64,000 nucleotides of DNA, from assembly GCF_004341845.1 (NCBI RefSeq), contig NZ_SLVB01000001.1, positions 434,001-498,000 on the forward strand, in the 5' to 3' direction. Below are positions 1 to 8,033 of this stretch, piece after piece. Source of the stretch: Novosphingobium sp. PhB165. Lineage in GTDB: Bacteria; Pseudomonadota; Alphaproteobacteria; Sphingomonadales; Sphingomonadaceae. Below the pieces are notes generated by a model that saw only the letters and a program-made list of their open reading frames with translations, was not told the origin of the DNA and ran no database searches. Both the position numbers and the translations under genes were made by a program. Every line of letters starts with the position of its first letter. Positions within the stretch are counted from its first letter, which is position 1.

Positions 1-271
1 CCGCCCCGAAGTCCGCAAGCCGGGCTGATCCACGCCGAAAGCCGCCTTTTCTGCGACCGAATCAAGTCGGCGTGCCGGTGATTCTGCGCGTTCCCGTCAT
101 CGACGAATGGGCCGCGATGGCGGGTTTTCAGCCCTCCACTGCATTTCAATTCAGCCCGCGCAGAGCGACGAACCCTCGCATTTCCTAGCGTTTCGGGCAG
201 TGGGGCAGGGCGGGGGCGAAGTTGTCCACACCCTCAAATCGCCAAGCTTCACGAAAAGCGATTTTCGCCCC
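1..271. other. left-edge non-coding region
   Basis: No convincing gene is visible here. The frame starting at base 2 stays open to a TGA at 26-28 and could be the last few codons of a gene beginning outside the window, but nine codons are too few to judge. The rest is an upstream region for the tRNA-Pro gene. Open frames on the two strands lack a ribosome binding site and one of them runs antisense through the tRNA. Confidence 0.4.
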
Positions 272-300
272 TTGCCACCCACAGAATCGCTCTCTATAGG
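272..300 (+). promoter_or_regulatory. sigma-70-type promoter of tRNA-Pro
   Basis: TTGCCA at 272-277 and TATAGG at 295-300 are separated by 17 bases, a good housekeeping promoter arrangement. The expected transcription start near 306 lies about 35 bases before the mature tRNA. Assignment is by motif only. Confidence 0.5.
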
Positions 301-340
301 CGCCCTCCTGCCCCGGGCGCTCTTCGGAACGCCCTCCGGT

Positions 341-417
341 CGGGGAATAGCTCAGCCTGGTAGAGCACTGTCTTCGGGAGGCAGGGGCCGGAGGTTCGAA
401 TCCTCTTTCCCCGACCA
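341..417 (+). tRNA. tRNA-Pro (CGG)
   Basis: The 77-base cloverleaf has acceptor arms CGGGGAA and TTCCCCG, a D-loop with AGCTCAGCCTGGTAGAG, and a T-loop GGTTCGAATCC. The seven-base anticodon loop TTCGGGA places CGG at the anticodon. CCA is encoded at 415-417. A hairpin terminator follows 24 bases later, so this is a single-gene unit. Confidence 0.96.
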
Positions 418-440
418 TTTCATCTTCGGATGAGCAAGTA

Positions 441-467
441 AAACCCAGCGGAAACGCTGGGTTTTTT
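441..467 (+). terminator. rho-independent terminator of tRNA-Pro
   Basis: AAACCCAGCG and CGCTGGGTTT pair around a GAAA loop, followed by a run of T. It lies just after the tRNA and before thyA. Confidence 0.9.
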
Positions 468-527
468 GCTGTCTGGCTTCTACGCGTGCGGCGCGCCCTT
501 TCCCTTCGCTGCGTGGAGGGCTAGGTC

Positions 528-1511
528 TTGGACATGACCGAAAGCCTGCTCGAAACCGCCAGCACCATTGCCCCCTCGCAAGGCCGCGACCGTCACTGGG
601 AATGGCAGTACCTCGATCTGATGCGGCAAATCTGGGAGCACGGCGACGAGCGCGTCGACCGTACTGGCATCGGCACGCGCTCGATCTGCGGCGCGACGAT
701 CCGTTTCGATCTCTCGGGCGGGCAGATGCCGCTGCTCACCACCAAGCGCGTCTTCTGGAAAACCGCGAGCCGCGAGATGCTTTGGTTCCTGACCGGCGAG
801 ACCAATATCCGCCCGCTCTGCGCGCAAGGCGTGGAGATCTGGACCGACTGGCCGCTGGATCGCTATCGTAAGGCCACCGGTGAGGACATCGCGCGCGCCG
901 ATTTCTCGCGCCGGATCGTCGAGGACGAGGGCTTTGCCGCCGAGTGGGGCGATCTCGGCCCGGTCTACGGCAAGCAGTGGGTGGACTGGCCGGTCTATGA
1001 GCCGGCGGGCGACGGCCTCTATCGCAAGCGCGCACAGGGCGTGAACCAGGTGGCCGAGGTGATCGCCAGCTTGCGGGCGAATCCCGGCAGCCGCCGCCAT
1101 ATCATCGAAGGCTGGAACGTCGCCGAACTCGACGCCATGGCGCTGCCGCCGTGCCACAAGACCTATCAGTTCCATGTCGCCAATGGCCGCCTCTCGTGCA
1201 TTCTATACCAGCGGAGCTGCGATCTCGGCCTCGGGTTTGCTTTCAACATGTGGTCGCTGGCGCTGCTGACGCGCATGTTCGCGCAGCAGTGCGATCTTGA
1301 GCCGGGCGAGGCGGTCTGGATGGGCGGGGACGTGCATCTCTATCTGAACCACGCAAGCCTCGTCGAAGAGCAGCTTTCGCGCACGCCGTCGGGCGAGGCG
1401 CGGCTGGAGATCGCGAGGCGTCCCGATTCGATTTTCGACTACCGGATCGAGGATTTCACCGTCTCCGGCTATGCGCCGCAGGGGCACATTTCAGCCCCTG
1501 TAGCGGTCTGA
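528..1511 (+). CDS. thyA: thymidylate synthase
   Basis: Methylates dUMP to dTMP using methylenetetrahydrofolate in the cytoplasm. The protein has 327 residues, longer than the roughly 264 of E. coli ThyA; the extra length is an N-terminal extension plus an insertion around residues 105-150. The catalytic cysteine is Cys209 in the motif LPPCHKTYQF, and the conserved CDLGLGFAFNMWSLALL stretch follows. The start is chosen as TTG at 528, seven bases after GGAGGG; the in-frame ATG at 534 is spaced 13 bases from that site and is less likely. The folate-linked enzyme 5-formyltetrahydrofolate cyclo-ligase is encoded 6 kb away but not in the same unit. Confidence 0.97.
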   Translation: MDMTESLLETASTIAPSQGRDRHWEWQYLDLMRQIWEHGDERVDRTGIGTRSICGATIRFDLSGGQMPLLTTKRVFWKTASREMLWFLTGETNIRPLCAQGVEIWTDWPLDRYRKATGEDIARADFSRRIVEDEGFAAEWGDLGPVYGKQWVDWPVYEPAGDGLYRKRAQGVNQVAEVIASLRANPGSRRHIIEGWNVAELDAMALPPCHKTYQFHVANGRLSCILYQRSCDLGLGFAFNMWSLALLTRMFAQQCDLEPGEAVWMGGDVHLYLNHASLVEEQLSRTPSGEARLEIARRPDSIFDYRIEDFTVSGYAPQGHISAPVAV

Positions 1512-1542
1512 CGCACCGCATGCGCGATGGATCGCCTTTGTA

Positions 1543-1570
1543 TTGACATTACTCATGGTTGAAATATTGT
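1543..1570 (+). promoter_or_regulatory. promoter of the bkd operon
   Basis: A consensus TTGACA at 1543-1548 and TATTGT at 1565-1570 with a 16-base spacer sit in the AT-richer gap between thyA and the E1 alpha gene. This leaves an untranslated leader of about 90 bases. No operator is obvious. Confidence 0.6.
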
Positions 1571-1665
1571 GACCTGACCGTGGAATTTTGAAACGCGCTG
1601 TTGATCGCTGTTTTCAGCGTCGTTTCGCGTTCCACGGCCCGATTTAAGCGGGAGAGGACGCAAAG

Positions 1666-2964
1666 ATGGCCCTAGGCCCGACACGAGCAGGCAAGTCGCG
1701 CGGCAACCTGCCGCCCCTCGATCTCTATGTCCCCGAGCCGAAGTTCCGGCCCGGTGATCCGGTCGACTATACCCATCTGGAAATTCCTACGGCCGGCAAA
1801 CTGGCGCGCCCCGACGAGGGTTGCGCCGCCAGCGAGACATGGCCGCTGACGCTCGACCTGATCCGCGTTCTCGATGAGAACGACGCGGCGGTGGGCGCGT
1901 GGAATCCCAATCTCGATCCCGAGACGATGCGCCGCATGCTGGCCTCGATGGCGCTGACCCGCGCTTTCGACGATCGCATGTATCGCGGGCAGCGGCAGGG
2001 CAAGACCAGCTTCTACATGAAGTCCACGGGCGAGGAGGCGGTCTCGATCGCCTGCGCCCATGCGCTTGCCTTCGACGACATGGTGTTCCCCAGCTACCGC
2101 CAGCAGGGCATCCTGATCGCGCGCGGCTACCCGCTGGTGGAGATGGTCAACCAGATCTACTCCAACCGCGCCGACCCGTTGAAGGGCCGCCAGTTGCCGA
2201 TCATGTATTCGGCCAAGGACTACGGCTTCTTCTCGATCTCCGGCAATCTGGCCACGCAGTTCCCGCAGGCGGTGGGCTGGGCGATGGCCAGCGCGATCAA
2301 GGGCGATACCCGCATCGCCACCAGCTTCGTGGGCGAAGGCTCCAGCGCGGAAGGCGATTTCCACGCGGCGATGACCTTCGCGGCGGTCTACAACGCGCCG
2401 GTCGTGCTCAATGTCGTCAACAACCAGTGGGCGATTTCCAGCTTCTCGGGCTTTGCCGGGGCGGAGCGCACCACCTTTGCCGCACGCGCCACAGGCTACG
2501 GAATCGCCGGCCTGCGGGTGGACGGCAACGACATCCTGGCGGTCTATGCCGCGATGGAATGGGCTGCCAACCGTGCCCGCTCCAACCAGGGGCCGACGCT
2601 GATCGAGCACTTCACCTATCGCGCCGAGGGGCACTCCACCTCGGACGATCCCACGGCCTATCGCTCCGCGCATGAGCGTGAGGAATGGCCGCTGGGCGAT
2701 CCGATCATGCGTCTGAAGAAGCATCTGATTGCCTTGGGCGAATGGTCCGAGGAGCAGCATGTCGAGATGGACCGCGATGCCGCCGAACAGGTGAAGGCCG
2801 CCACCAAGGAGGCCGAGAAGAACGGCATCCTCGGCCACGGCATGCACCATCCGTTTCACACCATGTTCGAGGACGTCTTCGAGGAACTGCCCTGGCACCT
2901 TGAGGAACAGGCGGAACAGGCGATCCGTGAGCGGCAGAGCAAGTTCCCGGACTGGAAGGACTGA
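1666..2964 (+). CDS. bkdA1: branched-chain 2-oxoacid dehydrogenase E1 alpha subunit
   Basis: This is the thiamine-diphosphate-binding subunit of the complex that decarboxylates the 2-oxoacids of leucine, isoleucine and valine to acyl-CoAs. It has 432 residues. The thiamine motif runs from GEG at residue 223 to the paired Asn at 252-253 (GEGSSAEGD then VVNNQ). The HSTSDDPTAYR segment typical of BCKDH rather than pyruvate dehydrogenase E1 alpha is present. It starts at ATG 1666 after GGGAGAGG. It is followed by the beta subunit two bases after its stop, so the two are co-expressed. The E3 subunit is not in the window and must come from elsewhere. Confidence 0.95.
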   Translation: MALGPTRAGKSRGNLPPLDLYVPEPKFRPGDPVDYTHLEIPTAGKLARPDEGCAASETWPLTLDLIRVLDENDAAVGAWNPNLDPETMRRMLASMALTRAFDDRMYRGQRQGKTSFYMKSTGEEAVSIACAHALAFDDMVFPSYRQQGILIARGYPLVEMVNQIYSNRADPLKGRQLPIMYSAKDYGFFSISGNLATQFPQAVGWAMASAIKGDTRIATSFVGEGSSAEGDFHAAMTFAAVYNAPVVLNVVNNQWAISSFSGFAGAERTTFAARATGYGIAGLRVDGNDILAVYAAMEWAANRARSNQGPTLIEHFTYRAEGHSTSDDPTAYRSAHEREEWPLGDPIMRLKKHLIALGEWSEEQHVEMDRDAAEQVKAATKEAEKNGILGHGMHHPFHTMFEDVFEELPWHLEEQAEQAIRERQSKFPDWKD

Positions 2965-2966
2965 TC

Positions 2967-4022
2967 ATGATGATTGAAGAAGATTCTGTCAGCCTCCACG
3001 ACGCGCCGACTCGCCAGATGAACATGATCGAGGCGATCAACGACGCGCTCGACATCATGATGGCGCGCGATCCCGATGTGGTGACCTTCGGTGAGGACGT
3101 CGGCTATTTCGGCGGCGTGTTCCGCGCGACCGCCAACCTTCAGAAGAAGTATGGCCGCAACCGCGTGTTCGATACGCCGATCAACGAATGCGGCATCATC
3201 GGCGCCGCCGTGGGCATGGCCGCATACGGCCTGCGCCCGGTGCCGGAGATCCAGTTCGCGGACTATATCTATCCCGGTATGGACCAGCTCGTCTCCGAAG
3301 CGGCGCGTCTGCGCTACCGCTCGGCGGCGGAGTTCATCGCGCCGATCACCGTGCGGTCGCCTTTCGGTGGCGGCATTTTCGGCGGCCAGACCCACAGCCA
3401 GAGCCCAGAGGCGCTGTTCACGCACGTTTCCGGCCTGAAAACGGTGATCCCGGCCAGCCCCTACGACGCCAAGGGCCTGCTGATCGCGGCCATCGAAGAC
3501 AACGATCCGGTGATCTTCTTCGAGCCCAAGCGCATCTATAACGGCCCGTTCGACGGCTATTACGATCGCCCGTCGAAGACGTGGAAGGGCCACCCGCTCG
3601 GCATGGTGCCGGAGGGGTACTATTCGATCCCGCTCGGCAAGGCGCGGATCGTGCAGGAAGGTTCGGCGCTGACGGTGGTGACGTACGGCACCATGGTCCA
3701 CGTGGCCGAGGCGGTGCTGGCCGAAAAGGGCGTCGATGCCGAGATCATCGACTTGCGCAGCCTGGTTCCGCTCGATCTGGAGACTGTGGAAAAGTCCGTG
3801 GAAAAGACTGGGCGTTGCCTGGTGATACACGAGGCAACCCGCACCTCCGGCTTTGGCGCCGAACTGGTGACACTGGTTCAGGAACGCTGCTTCTACCACC
3901 TTGAAGCGCCCGTCGAGCGCGTGACCGGCTTCGATACGCCGTACCCGCACAGCCTTGAGTGGGCCTATTTCCCCGGTCCCGTCCGCATTGGCGAGGCGGT
4001 CGATCGTCTGTTGAAGGATTGA
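2967..4022 (+). CDS. bkdA2: branched-chain 2-oxoacid dehydrogenase E1 beta subunit
   Basis: Partner of the E1 alpha subunit in an alpha2beta2 decarboxylase. The 351-residue protein contains the expected FGEDVGYFGGVFRAT, INECGIIGAAVGMA and EIQFADYIYP blocks of the transketolase pyrimidine domain, then a C-terminal transketolase-C domain with the VIHEATRTSGFGAEL segment. Two ATG codons are in frame at the start (2967 and 2970), so the first residue is uncertain by one. It lies between the E1 alpha and E2 genes, with two and four bases of spacing. Confidence 0.95.
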   Translation: MMIEEDSVSLHDAPTRQMNMIEAINDALDIMMARDPDVVTFGEDVGYFGGVFRATANLQKKYGRNRVFDTPINECGIIGAAVGMAAYGLRPVPEIQFADYIYPGMDQLVSEAARLRYRSAAEFIAPITVRSPFGGGIFGGQTHSQSPEALFTHVSGLKTVIPASPYDAKGLLIAAIEDNDPVIFFEPKRIYNGPFDGYYDRPSKTWKGHPLGMVPEGYYSIPLGKARIVQEGSALTVVTYGTMVHVAEAVLAEKGVDAEIIDLRSLVPLDLETVEKSVEKTGRCLVIHEATRTSGFGAELVTLVQERCFYHLEAPVERVTGFDTPYPHSLEWAYFPGPVRIGEAVDRLLKD

Positions 4023-4026
4023 TTTG

Positions 4027-5361
4027 ATGGGACGCTATACTTTCAGGCTGCCCGACATCGGTGAAGGCATTGCCGAGGCAGAGATCGTTGCCTGGCACGT
4101 GAAGATCGGCGATCGGATCGAGGAAGACGACCGCGTTGCGGACATGATGACCGACAAGGCGACGGTCGAGATGGAAAGCCCGGTTTCGGGCGTGGTGGTC
4201 GAAGTCGCCGGTGAGGCGGGTGATGTCATCGCCATCGGATCGCCGCTGGTGGTGATCGAGGTCGAAGGCGCCGGTAACGAGGTTGACGGTGCGGCGGCTG
4301 GTGCTTCGACAAGCTCAGCACGAGCGGATGTTGTGGAGGCGGAGGCCAAGCTGGCACCTACGCCCGCTCCAGCTCCCACTCCCGCTCCCGCTCCGGCACC
4401 TGTGCAGGCGCCCGAGCCTACTCCGGTCGCGGCAAATCCCACCCCCGCTCAGGCTGAGCCTGTCGAAGCCCGCACGCCCACGCCTGCCGCCAAGGTCACC
4501 GCCAGCCCCGCCGTCCGCAAGCGCGCTTCGGACCTCGGCATCAATCTGGCCGAAGTCCGCCCCGCGGAAGACGGCCGCGTGCGCCACGGCGATCTCGACG
4601 CCTTCCTGTCCTACAATGCTGCGGGTGGTTTCCAGCCCGCCGGGAACAAGGGCAAGGACGAACAGGTCCGTGTGATCGGCCTGCGCCGCCGCATTGCCGA
4701 GAACATGGCGGCGTCCAAGCGCCAGATCCCCCACTTCGCCTATGTCGAGGAATTCGACGTGACGGCGCTGGAGGAGACCCGTGCACAGCTTAACGCCGGG
4801 CGCGGTGACAGGCCGAAGCTGACGATGCTGCCATTCCTGATCGCGGCGATCTGCAAGTTGCTGCCGAAGTATCCGATGCTCAACGCACATTACGATGACG
4901 AGGCGGGCGTGGTGACGCGTTACGGCTCGGTCCATCTGGGCATGGCCGCGCAGACCCCGGCGGGCCTGATGGTTCCGGTGATTCGCGATGCGCAGGACCG
5001 CAACCTTTGGCAGCTCGCCACCGAGATCGGCCGCCTTGCCAATGCCGCGCGCGACGGTTCGGCCAAGTCGTCGGAGCTTTCGGGCTCGACGATCACGGTC
5101 ACCTCGCTCGGGCCGATGGGCGGCGTGGCGACCACGCCGGTCATCAATCGCCCCGAAGTCGCCATCATCGGCCCGAATCGCATCGTCGAGCGGCCGATGT
5201 TCGTGAAGGGCGCCGATGGCGTGGAGCGCATCGAGAAGCGCAAGATCATGAATATCTCGATGTCGTGCGATCACCGTGTGGTAGACGGTTGGGACGCGGC
5301 AAGCTTCGCGCAGGACCTCAAGAAGCTGATCGAGGCCCCTGCGCTGATTCTGGCGGGCTAA
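4027..5361 (+). CDS. bkdB: branched-chain 2-oxoacid dehydrogenase E2 (dihydrolipoyl acyltransferase)
   Basis: Transfers the acyl group from E1 to CoA and forms the core of the complex. Domains in the 444-residue protein: one lipoyl domain (residues 1-78, lipoyl Lys44 in TDKATVE), a long Ala/Pro-rich linker (about 85-155), a peripheral subunit-binding domain (about 158-195), and the acyltransferase domain with His416 and Asp420 in HRVVDG. ATG 4027 is used; a TTG directly before it is in frame but less likely. Two sphingomonad repeat half-sites in opposite orientation are translated within the linker, encoding residues near 93-100 and 140-148. Flexible linkers tolerate such insertions. Confidence 0.95.
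   Translation: MGRYTFRLPDIGEGIAEAEIVAWHVKIGDRIEEDDRVADMMTDKATVEMESPVSGVVVEVAGEAGDVIAIGSPLVVIEVEGAGNEVDGAAAGASTSSARADVVEAEAKLAPTPAPAPTPAPAPAPVQAPEPTPVAANPTPAQAEPVEARTPTPAAKVTASPAVRKRASDLGINLAEVRPAEDGRVRHGDLDAFLSYNAAGGFQPAGNKGKDEQVRVIGLRRRIAENMAASKRQIPHFAYVEEFDVTALEETRAQLNAGRGDRPKLTMLPFLIAAICKLLPKYPMLNAHYDDEAGVVTRYGSVHLGMAAQTPAGLMVPVIRDAQDRNLWQLATEIGRLANAARDGSAKSSELSGSTITVTSLGPMGGVATTPVINRPEVAIIGPNRIVERPMFVKGADGVERIEKRKIMNISMSCDHRVVDGWDAASFAQDLKKLIEAPALILAG
4303..4327 (+). repeat. in-frame repeat half-site in bkdB linker (left)
   Basis: The stretch beginning GCTTCGACAAGCTCAGCA matches the common intergenic palindromic repeat of sphingomonads but is here translated inside the E2 linker. Its partner lies in inverted orientation at 4445-4468. 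The match to the family is from memory of such genomes. Confidence 0.65.
4445..4468 (-). repeat. in-frame repeat half-site in bkdB linker (right)
   Basis: Read on the minus strand this begins CTTCGACAGGCTCAGCCTGA and ends AGCGG, the canonical sphingomonad repeat sequence. It is inverted relative to the half-site at 4303-4327, and the 117 bases between them encode an Ala-Pro run. Confidence 0.65.
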
Positions 5362-5375
5362 GGGAGAGGGCATTC

Positions 5376-5960
5376 ATGGGCAAGGATCCGCGCGTCGATG
5401 AGTATATCGAAAAGGCTGCGGACTTTGCCCGCCCGATCCTCACCCATTTGCGCGATCTCGCCCATCGCGCGCTGCCCGAGGCCGAAGAGGCCATCAAATG
5501 GGGCATGCCGCACTTTCTGGTGAAGGGTAAGAATGTCGCCGGGATGGCGGCGTTCAAGGCGCACTGCACTTTCGTCATCCACGGAGATGGACGACAGGGC
5601 GATGCCATGGGGCAATTCGGGCGTATTGAAGTGCTCGGCGATCTGCCGCCCGAGTGCGAACTCATCCTAAAATTGCAGGCGGCTCAGGAGAGGGTGCTCG
5701 ACAAGGGTACCGCACTGAAGCGCGCTGCGCCGCGTGCGCCCAAGGCGGAAATCGCGGTGCCGGACGATTTTGCCGCTGCGCTCGCGGCCGTGCCCGCTGC
5801 GCAGGGGCATTTCGACGCTTTCTCTCCCTCCCAGCGGCGCGAATATCTGGAATGGATCACCGAGGCCAAGGCGGAGGCCACGCGCGCCAAGCGCATGGCT
5901 CAGGCGGTCGAGTGGATTTCCGAAGGAAAGCGCCGCAACTGGAAGTACGAGCGCTGCTGA
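5376..5960 (+). CDS. DUF1801 / YdeI-OmdA family protein
   Basis: A 194-residue soluble protein. The N-terminal part (about 1-115) fits the DUF1801/YdhG fold, with the EAIKWGMPHFLVKGK core. The C-terminal part (about 130-190) fits the YdeI/OmpD-associated family, with FDAFSPSQRREYLEWI and KRMAQAVEWISEGKRRNWKY. The biochemical role of these families is not settled. It starts at ATG 5376, 14 bases after bkdB and behind AGGGAGAGGG, so it may be read through from the bkd operon, but no functional link is evident. It ends one base before the stop of the convergent gene at 5962. Confidence 0.8.
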   Translation: MGKDPRVDEYIEKAADFARPILTHLRDLAHRALPEAEEAIKWGMPHFLVKGKNVAGMAAFKAHCTFVIHGDGRQGDAMGQFGRIEVLGDLPPECELILKLQAAQERVLDKGTALKRAAPRAPKAEIAVPDDFAAALAAVPAAQGHFDAFSPSQRREYLEWITEAKAEATRAKRMAQAVEWISEGKRRNWKYERC

Positions 5961-5961
5961 A

Positions 5962-6420
5962 TCAGCGCACGATGCCGCTGTAAGTGATCTGCCCGCGACC
6001 GCGTGCCGCGCTCTGCGGCGGGATGCGCCAGCGGACATGGGTGACGTCTTCCGGCGTGGCGAGGCGGTTGCCGATTCTCAGCGTGCCCAGACGGCCCCAT
6101 GAATGTCCCCCGTCCACCGAAACCTCCTGCATGTCCTCAGCGCTCTGCTGATAGGAGAGCGCGGTGGGCACGGGATTGGTGATAACGAAGCCGCCCGTCC
6201 CGGCCGCGCGATACCAGGTGACGATCGTGACGACCCGATCCCCGCGTGCAAGGCGGCTGGCGGGCTCCAGTCGGCGGGAAGCGGCCGTGCCGCTGCGTTC
6301 TACATAGACGGCGCTGTCGGTGGCCACGGAAGGTCCCGTGTGCAGCTCTGCCTGCGCCTCGGTGGCGGCAAGCGCGCTGCCTGCGAGAGCGAGCGTCACG
6401 GCGAGATGGAATGCTTTCAT
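5962..6420 (-). CDS. secreted protein, DUF11-like
   Basis: Encodes 152 residues with a clear Sec signal peptide (MKAFHLAVTLALAGSALA, probable cleavage after AEAQA near residue 24). The mature part contains VVTIVTWYRAAGTGGFVITNP and ends in VTHVRWRIP and ITYSGIVR, features that resemble the bacterial DUF11 / conserved surface repeat domain with an Ig-like fold. The protein is probably periplasmic or surface-exposed. Start ATG at 6420 lies behind GGGGGAA on the minus strand. Its specific role is unknown. Confidence 0.7.
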   Translation of the reverse strand: MKAFHLAVTLALAGSALAATEAQAELHTGPSVATDSAVYVERSGTAASRRLEPASRLARGDRVVTIVTWYRAAGTGGFVITNPVPTALSYQQSAEDMQEVSVDGGHSWGRLGTLRIGNRLATPEDVTHVRWRIPPQSAARGRGQITYSGIVR

Positions 6421-6604
6421 CCGAGTTCCCCCTGTCGTCTCCGCGCGGATCGTTTCGCGTGGATGGGGTATTTTCTGCGATTCCAGTCGCCAACATATAG
6501 TTAACGGCGATTGACCACGTTCGCCGCCTATTGAGCGCGCGCGGGTGCGTGCAGCATTTTTCGGGGGTGTGGATAAAAACTTTTCATTGTCCCGAGCAAT
6601 CCGG

Positions 6605-6633
6605 TTGACAGGGTGGGTGCCCTGCCATAGAGG
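6605..6633 (+). promoter_or_regulatory. promoter of tandem tRNA-Asp genes
   Basis: A consensus TTGACA at 6605-6610 is followed after 17 bases by TAGAGG at 6628-6633. The -10 is weak, but the position, about 30 bases before the first tRNA-Asp, is right for a stable RNA promoter. Confidence 0.5.
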
Positions 6634-6665
6634 CGCGGCTCCCAAGCGGACGCAACCGCAAGAAC

Positions 6666-6742
6666 GCGGGTGTAGCTCAGTTGGTTAGAGTGCCGGCCTG
6701 TCACGCCGGAGGTCGCGGGTTCGAGCCCCGTCACTCGCGCCA
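6666..6742 (+). tRNA. tRNA-Asp (GTC), copy 1
   Basis: The 77-base cloverleaf has acceptor arms GCGGGTG and CACTCGC, anticodon loop CTGTCAC (anticodon GTC), T-arm GCGGGTTCGAGCCCCGT and encoded CCA at 6740-6742. It is identical to the second copy 141 bases downstream. Confidence 0.97.
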
Positions 6743-6806
6743 CTTGGGAAAAATGCTGGTAATACAGCGACTTGAGGTAGTCTAAAAACCTCACATACAT
6801 TGCTGC

Positions 6807-6883
6807 GCGGGTGTAGCTCAGTTGGTTAGAGTGCCGGCCTGTCACGCCGGAGGTCGCGGGTTCGAGCCCCGTCACTCGCGCCA
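6807..6883 (+). tRNA. tRNA-Asp (GTC), copy 2
   Basis: The sequence is identical to the first tRNA-Asp, with CCA at 6881-6883. The 64 bases between the copies show no promoter, so both are probably cut from one transcript ending at the hairpin at 6916. Confidence 0.97.
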
Positions 6884-6915
6884 CTTCCTTCACGGAAGTG
6901 GATAGCAATGAAACG

Positions 6916-6949
6916 AAAAAGGCCGGGTTAACGCCCGGCCTTTTCTTTT
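6916..6949 (+). terminator. rho-independent terminator after tRNA-Asp
   Basis: AAGGCCGGG and CCCGGCCTT pair around a short TTAACG loop and are followed by TTTTCTTTT. A run of A precedes the stem, so it may also work for the minus strand gene at 6988-7203. Confidence 0.88.
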
Positions 6950-6987
6950 GTCTGCGTGACTTGCGGGCAAAAGAAAACGCCGGGGAA

Positions 6988-7203
6988 TCATCCCCAGCGC
7001 CCGGTCTCCATCCAGATCAGGAACCGCTTCAGCGGCAGGATCCAGACGACACCTAGAATGACATAGACCGGCGTCTGGAGCAGCGGATGCCATTCTGTCA
7101 TCACGGGAGCCAGATAGCGCGCGATCAGCACGCCATAGGCGATCAGGACAGCGAACAACCCCAACACGCCGAGGGGGATTCTGAGTGTTGGAGTCTCGCG
7201 CAA
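6988..7203 (-). CDS. DUF2842 family small membrane protein
   Basis: A 71-residue protein with two predicted membrane helices (about residues 10-30 and 43-60) and the ending VWILPLKRFLIWMETGRWG typical of DUF2842. Function is unknown. The start is a TTG at 7201-7203, supported by GAGGGAG about ten bases upstream inside the preceding gene. The stop of the cyclo-ligase gene is only two bases upstream, so the two are translationally linked. Confidence 0.75.
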   Translation of the reverse strand: MRETPTLRIPLGVLGLFAVLIAYGVLIARYLAPVMTEWHPLLQTPVYVILGVVWILPLKRFLIWMETGRWG

Positions 7204-7205
7204 GT

Positions 7206-7868
7206 TCAGATCGCTCCCTCATATATTCTCGTCGGCGTCACCACGGCATCCAGGATGCGGTCGTGCGCTTCTATCGGGAGGGTGTCGGCGAGTTGGCAGT
7301 CCCATGCAAGGCCGATTGCGGGAACGTCGGGATTGGCATCGAGCCAGCGATCGTAATGGCCGCCGCCTTGCCCCAGCCGGTGTCCTTCGGCGGTAAAGGC
7401 CAGCAGCGGCACGATGACGATGGCGGGGACCACGGGATCGCTCTCGGGCAGCGGCTGTAGCGCCCCCCAGGGCCCGATCGTCAGTTGCTCCTCATCGAAG
7501 GGATTCGCCCAGCGGCGGAACTCCATCGGCGATTCGCGGGTGGCGAACCAGGGCAGGGCGACATTCCGGTCATGTTCCGAAAGCCAGCGCGCCCAGCCGA
7601 ACGCCGGGGCTTCGTCTCCCACCGGCGCATAAAGCCCGATGGTCAGCCCTTCAGGCATCATTTCGGCGACGGGGGCAGGCGGCCGGTTGAGCACCAGCGC
7701 GCGCAATCCTTGCGGGAGCGAAGCGACATGACTGGCGCGCGCGATGCGGTGTTTCTTGCGCAGCGCGGCCTTTTCGGTCGCGGGGGAGAGAGGGGGTGAT
7801 GAATCCACCGGAGGTCCCATTCCTGGCATTCGAGAAGGCAGAGTACCATCTGCGGTCTCGTTCGGCAT
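7206..7868 (-). CDS. 5-formyltetrahydrofolate cyclo-ligase
   Basis: Converts 5-formyl- to 5,10-methenyltetrahydrofolate with ATP. The conserved segments are ATEKAALRKKHR near the N-terminus, TIGLYAPVGDEA, and the catalytic/ATP region LGQGGGHYDRWL. The frame stays open further upstream to 7916, and no candidate start has a good ribosome binding site. ATG at 7868 gives 220 residues; ATG at 7820 gives 204, closer to the family norm. The order zapA, 6S RNA, cyclo-ligase on one strand is the classical arrangement in proteobacteria. The upstream palindrome at 7867-7898 overlaps the chosen start. Confidence 0.88.
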   Translation of the reverse strand: MPNETADGTLPSRMPGMGPPVDSSPPLSPATEKAALRKKHRIARASHVASLPQGLRALVLNRPPAPVAEMMPEGLTIGLYAPVGDEAPAFGWARWLSEHDRNVALPWFATRESPMEFRRWANPFDEEQLTIGPWGALQPLPESDPVVPAIVIVPLLAFTAEGHRLGQGGGHYDRWLDANPDVPAIGLAWDCQLADTLPIEAHDRILDAVVTPTRIYEGAI

Positions 7869-7898
7869 GTTGGAATTCCAACATGACATATGTTGGAA
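7867..7898. promoter_or_regulatory. three TGTTGGAA half-sites, operator-like
   Basis: ATGTTGGAATTCCAACAT at 7867-7884 is a perfect 18-base palindrome, and a third half-site ATGTTGGAA lies at 7890-7898. It sits between the 6S RNA gene and the cyclo-ligase, covering a candidate start codon. It could be a protein-binding site or, in RNA, a hairpin. No known regulator is assigned. Confidence 0.45.
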
Positions 7899-8033
7899 GG
7901 GTGAGGCAGCGCGCAATCAGCTCATGCTGAAACGGATCACGCTCTATCTATTATGTGTGCTTTGCATTTTTCGTGCGGTCTGGCGATCCGCCTGCCTTGA
8001 AAATGCATAAGTCCCCGAAAGGTCATGGGGAAG

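Noticed and set aside
185..418. Minus strand open frame beginning MVGERGFEPPAPASRR
   Set aside because: It is antisense to tRNA-Pro; this peptide pattern is a well-known false gene produced by reading a tRNA backwards.
6666..6883. Direct repeat of about 77 bases considered as a mobile attachment site
   Set aside because: The repeats are two complete, identical tRNA-Asp genes with normal ends, and no integrase or foreign block lies beside them.
6528..6908. Minus strand open frame with repeated VARVTGLEPATSG blocks
   Set aside because: It is antisense to the two identical tRNA-Asp genes, which explains the internal repeat.
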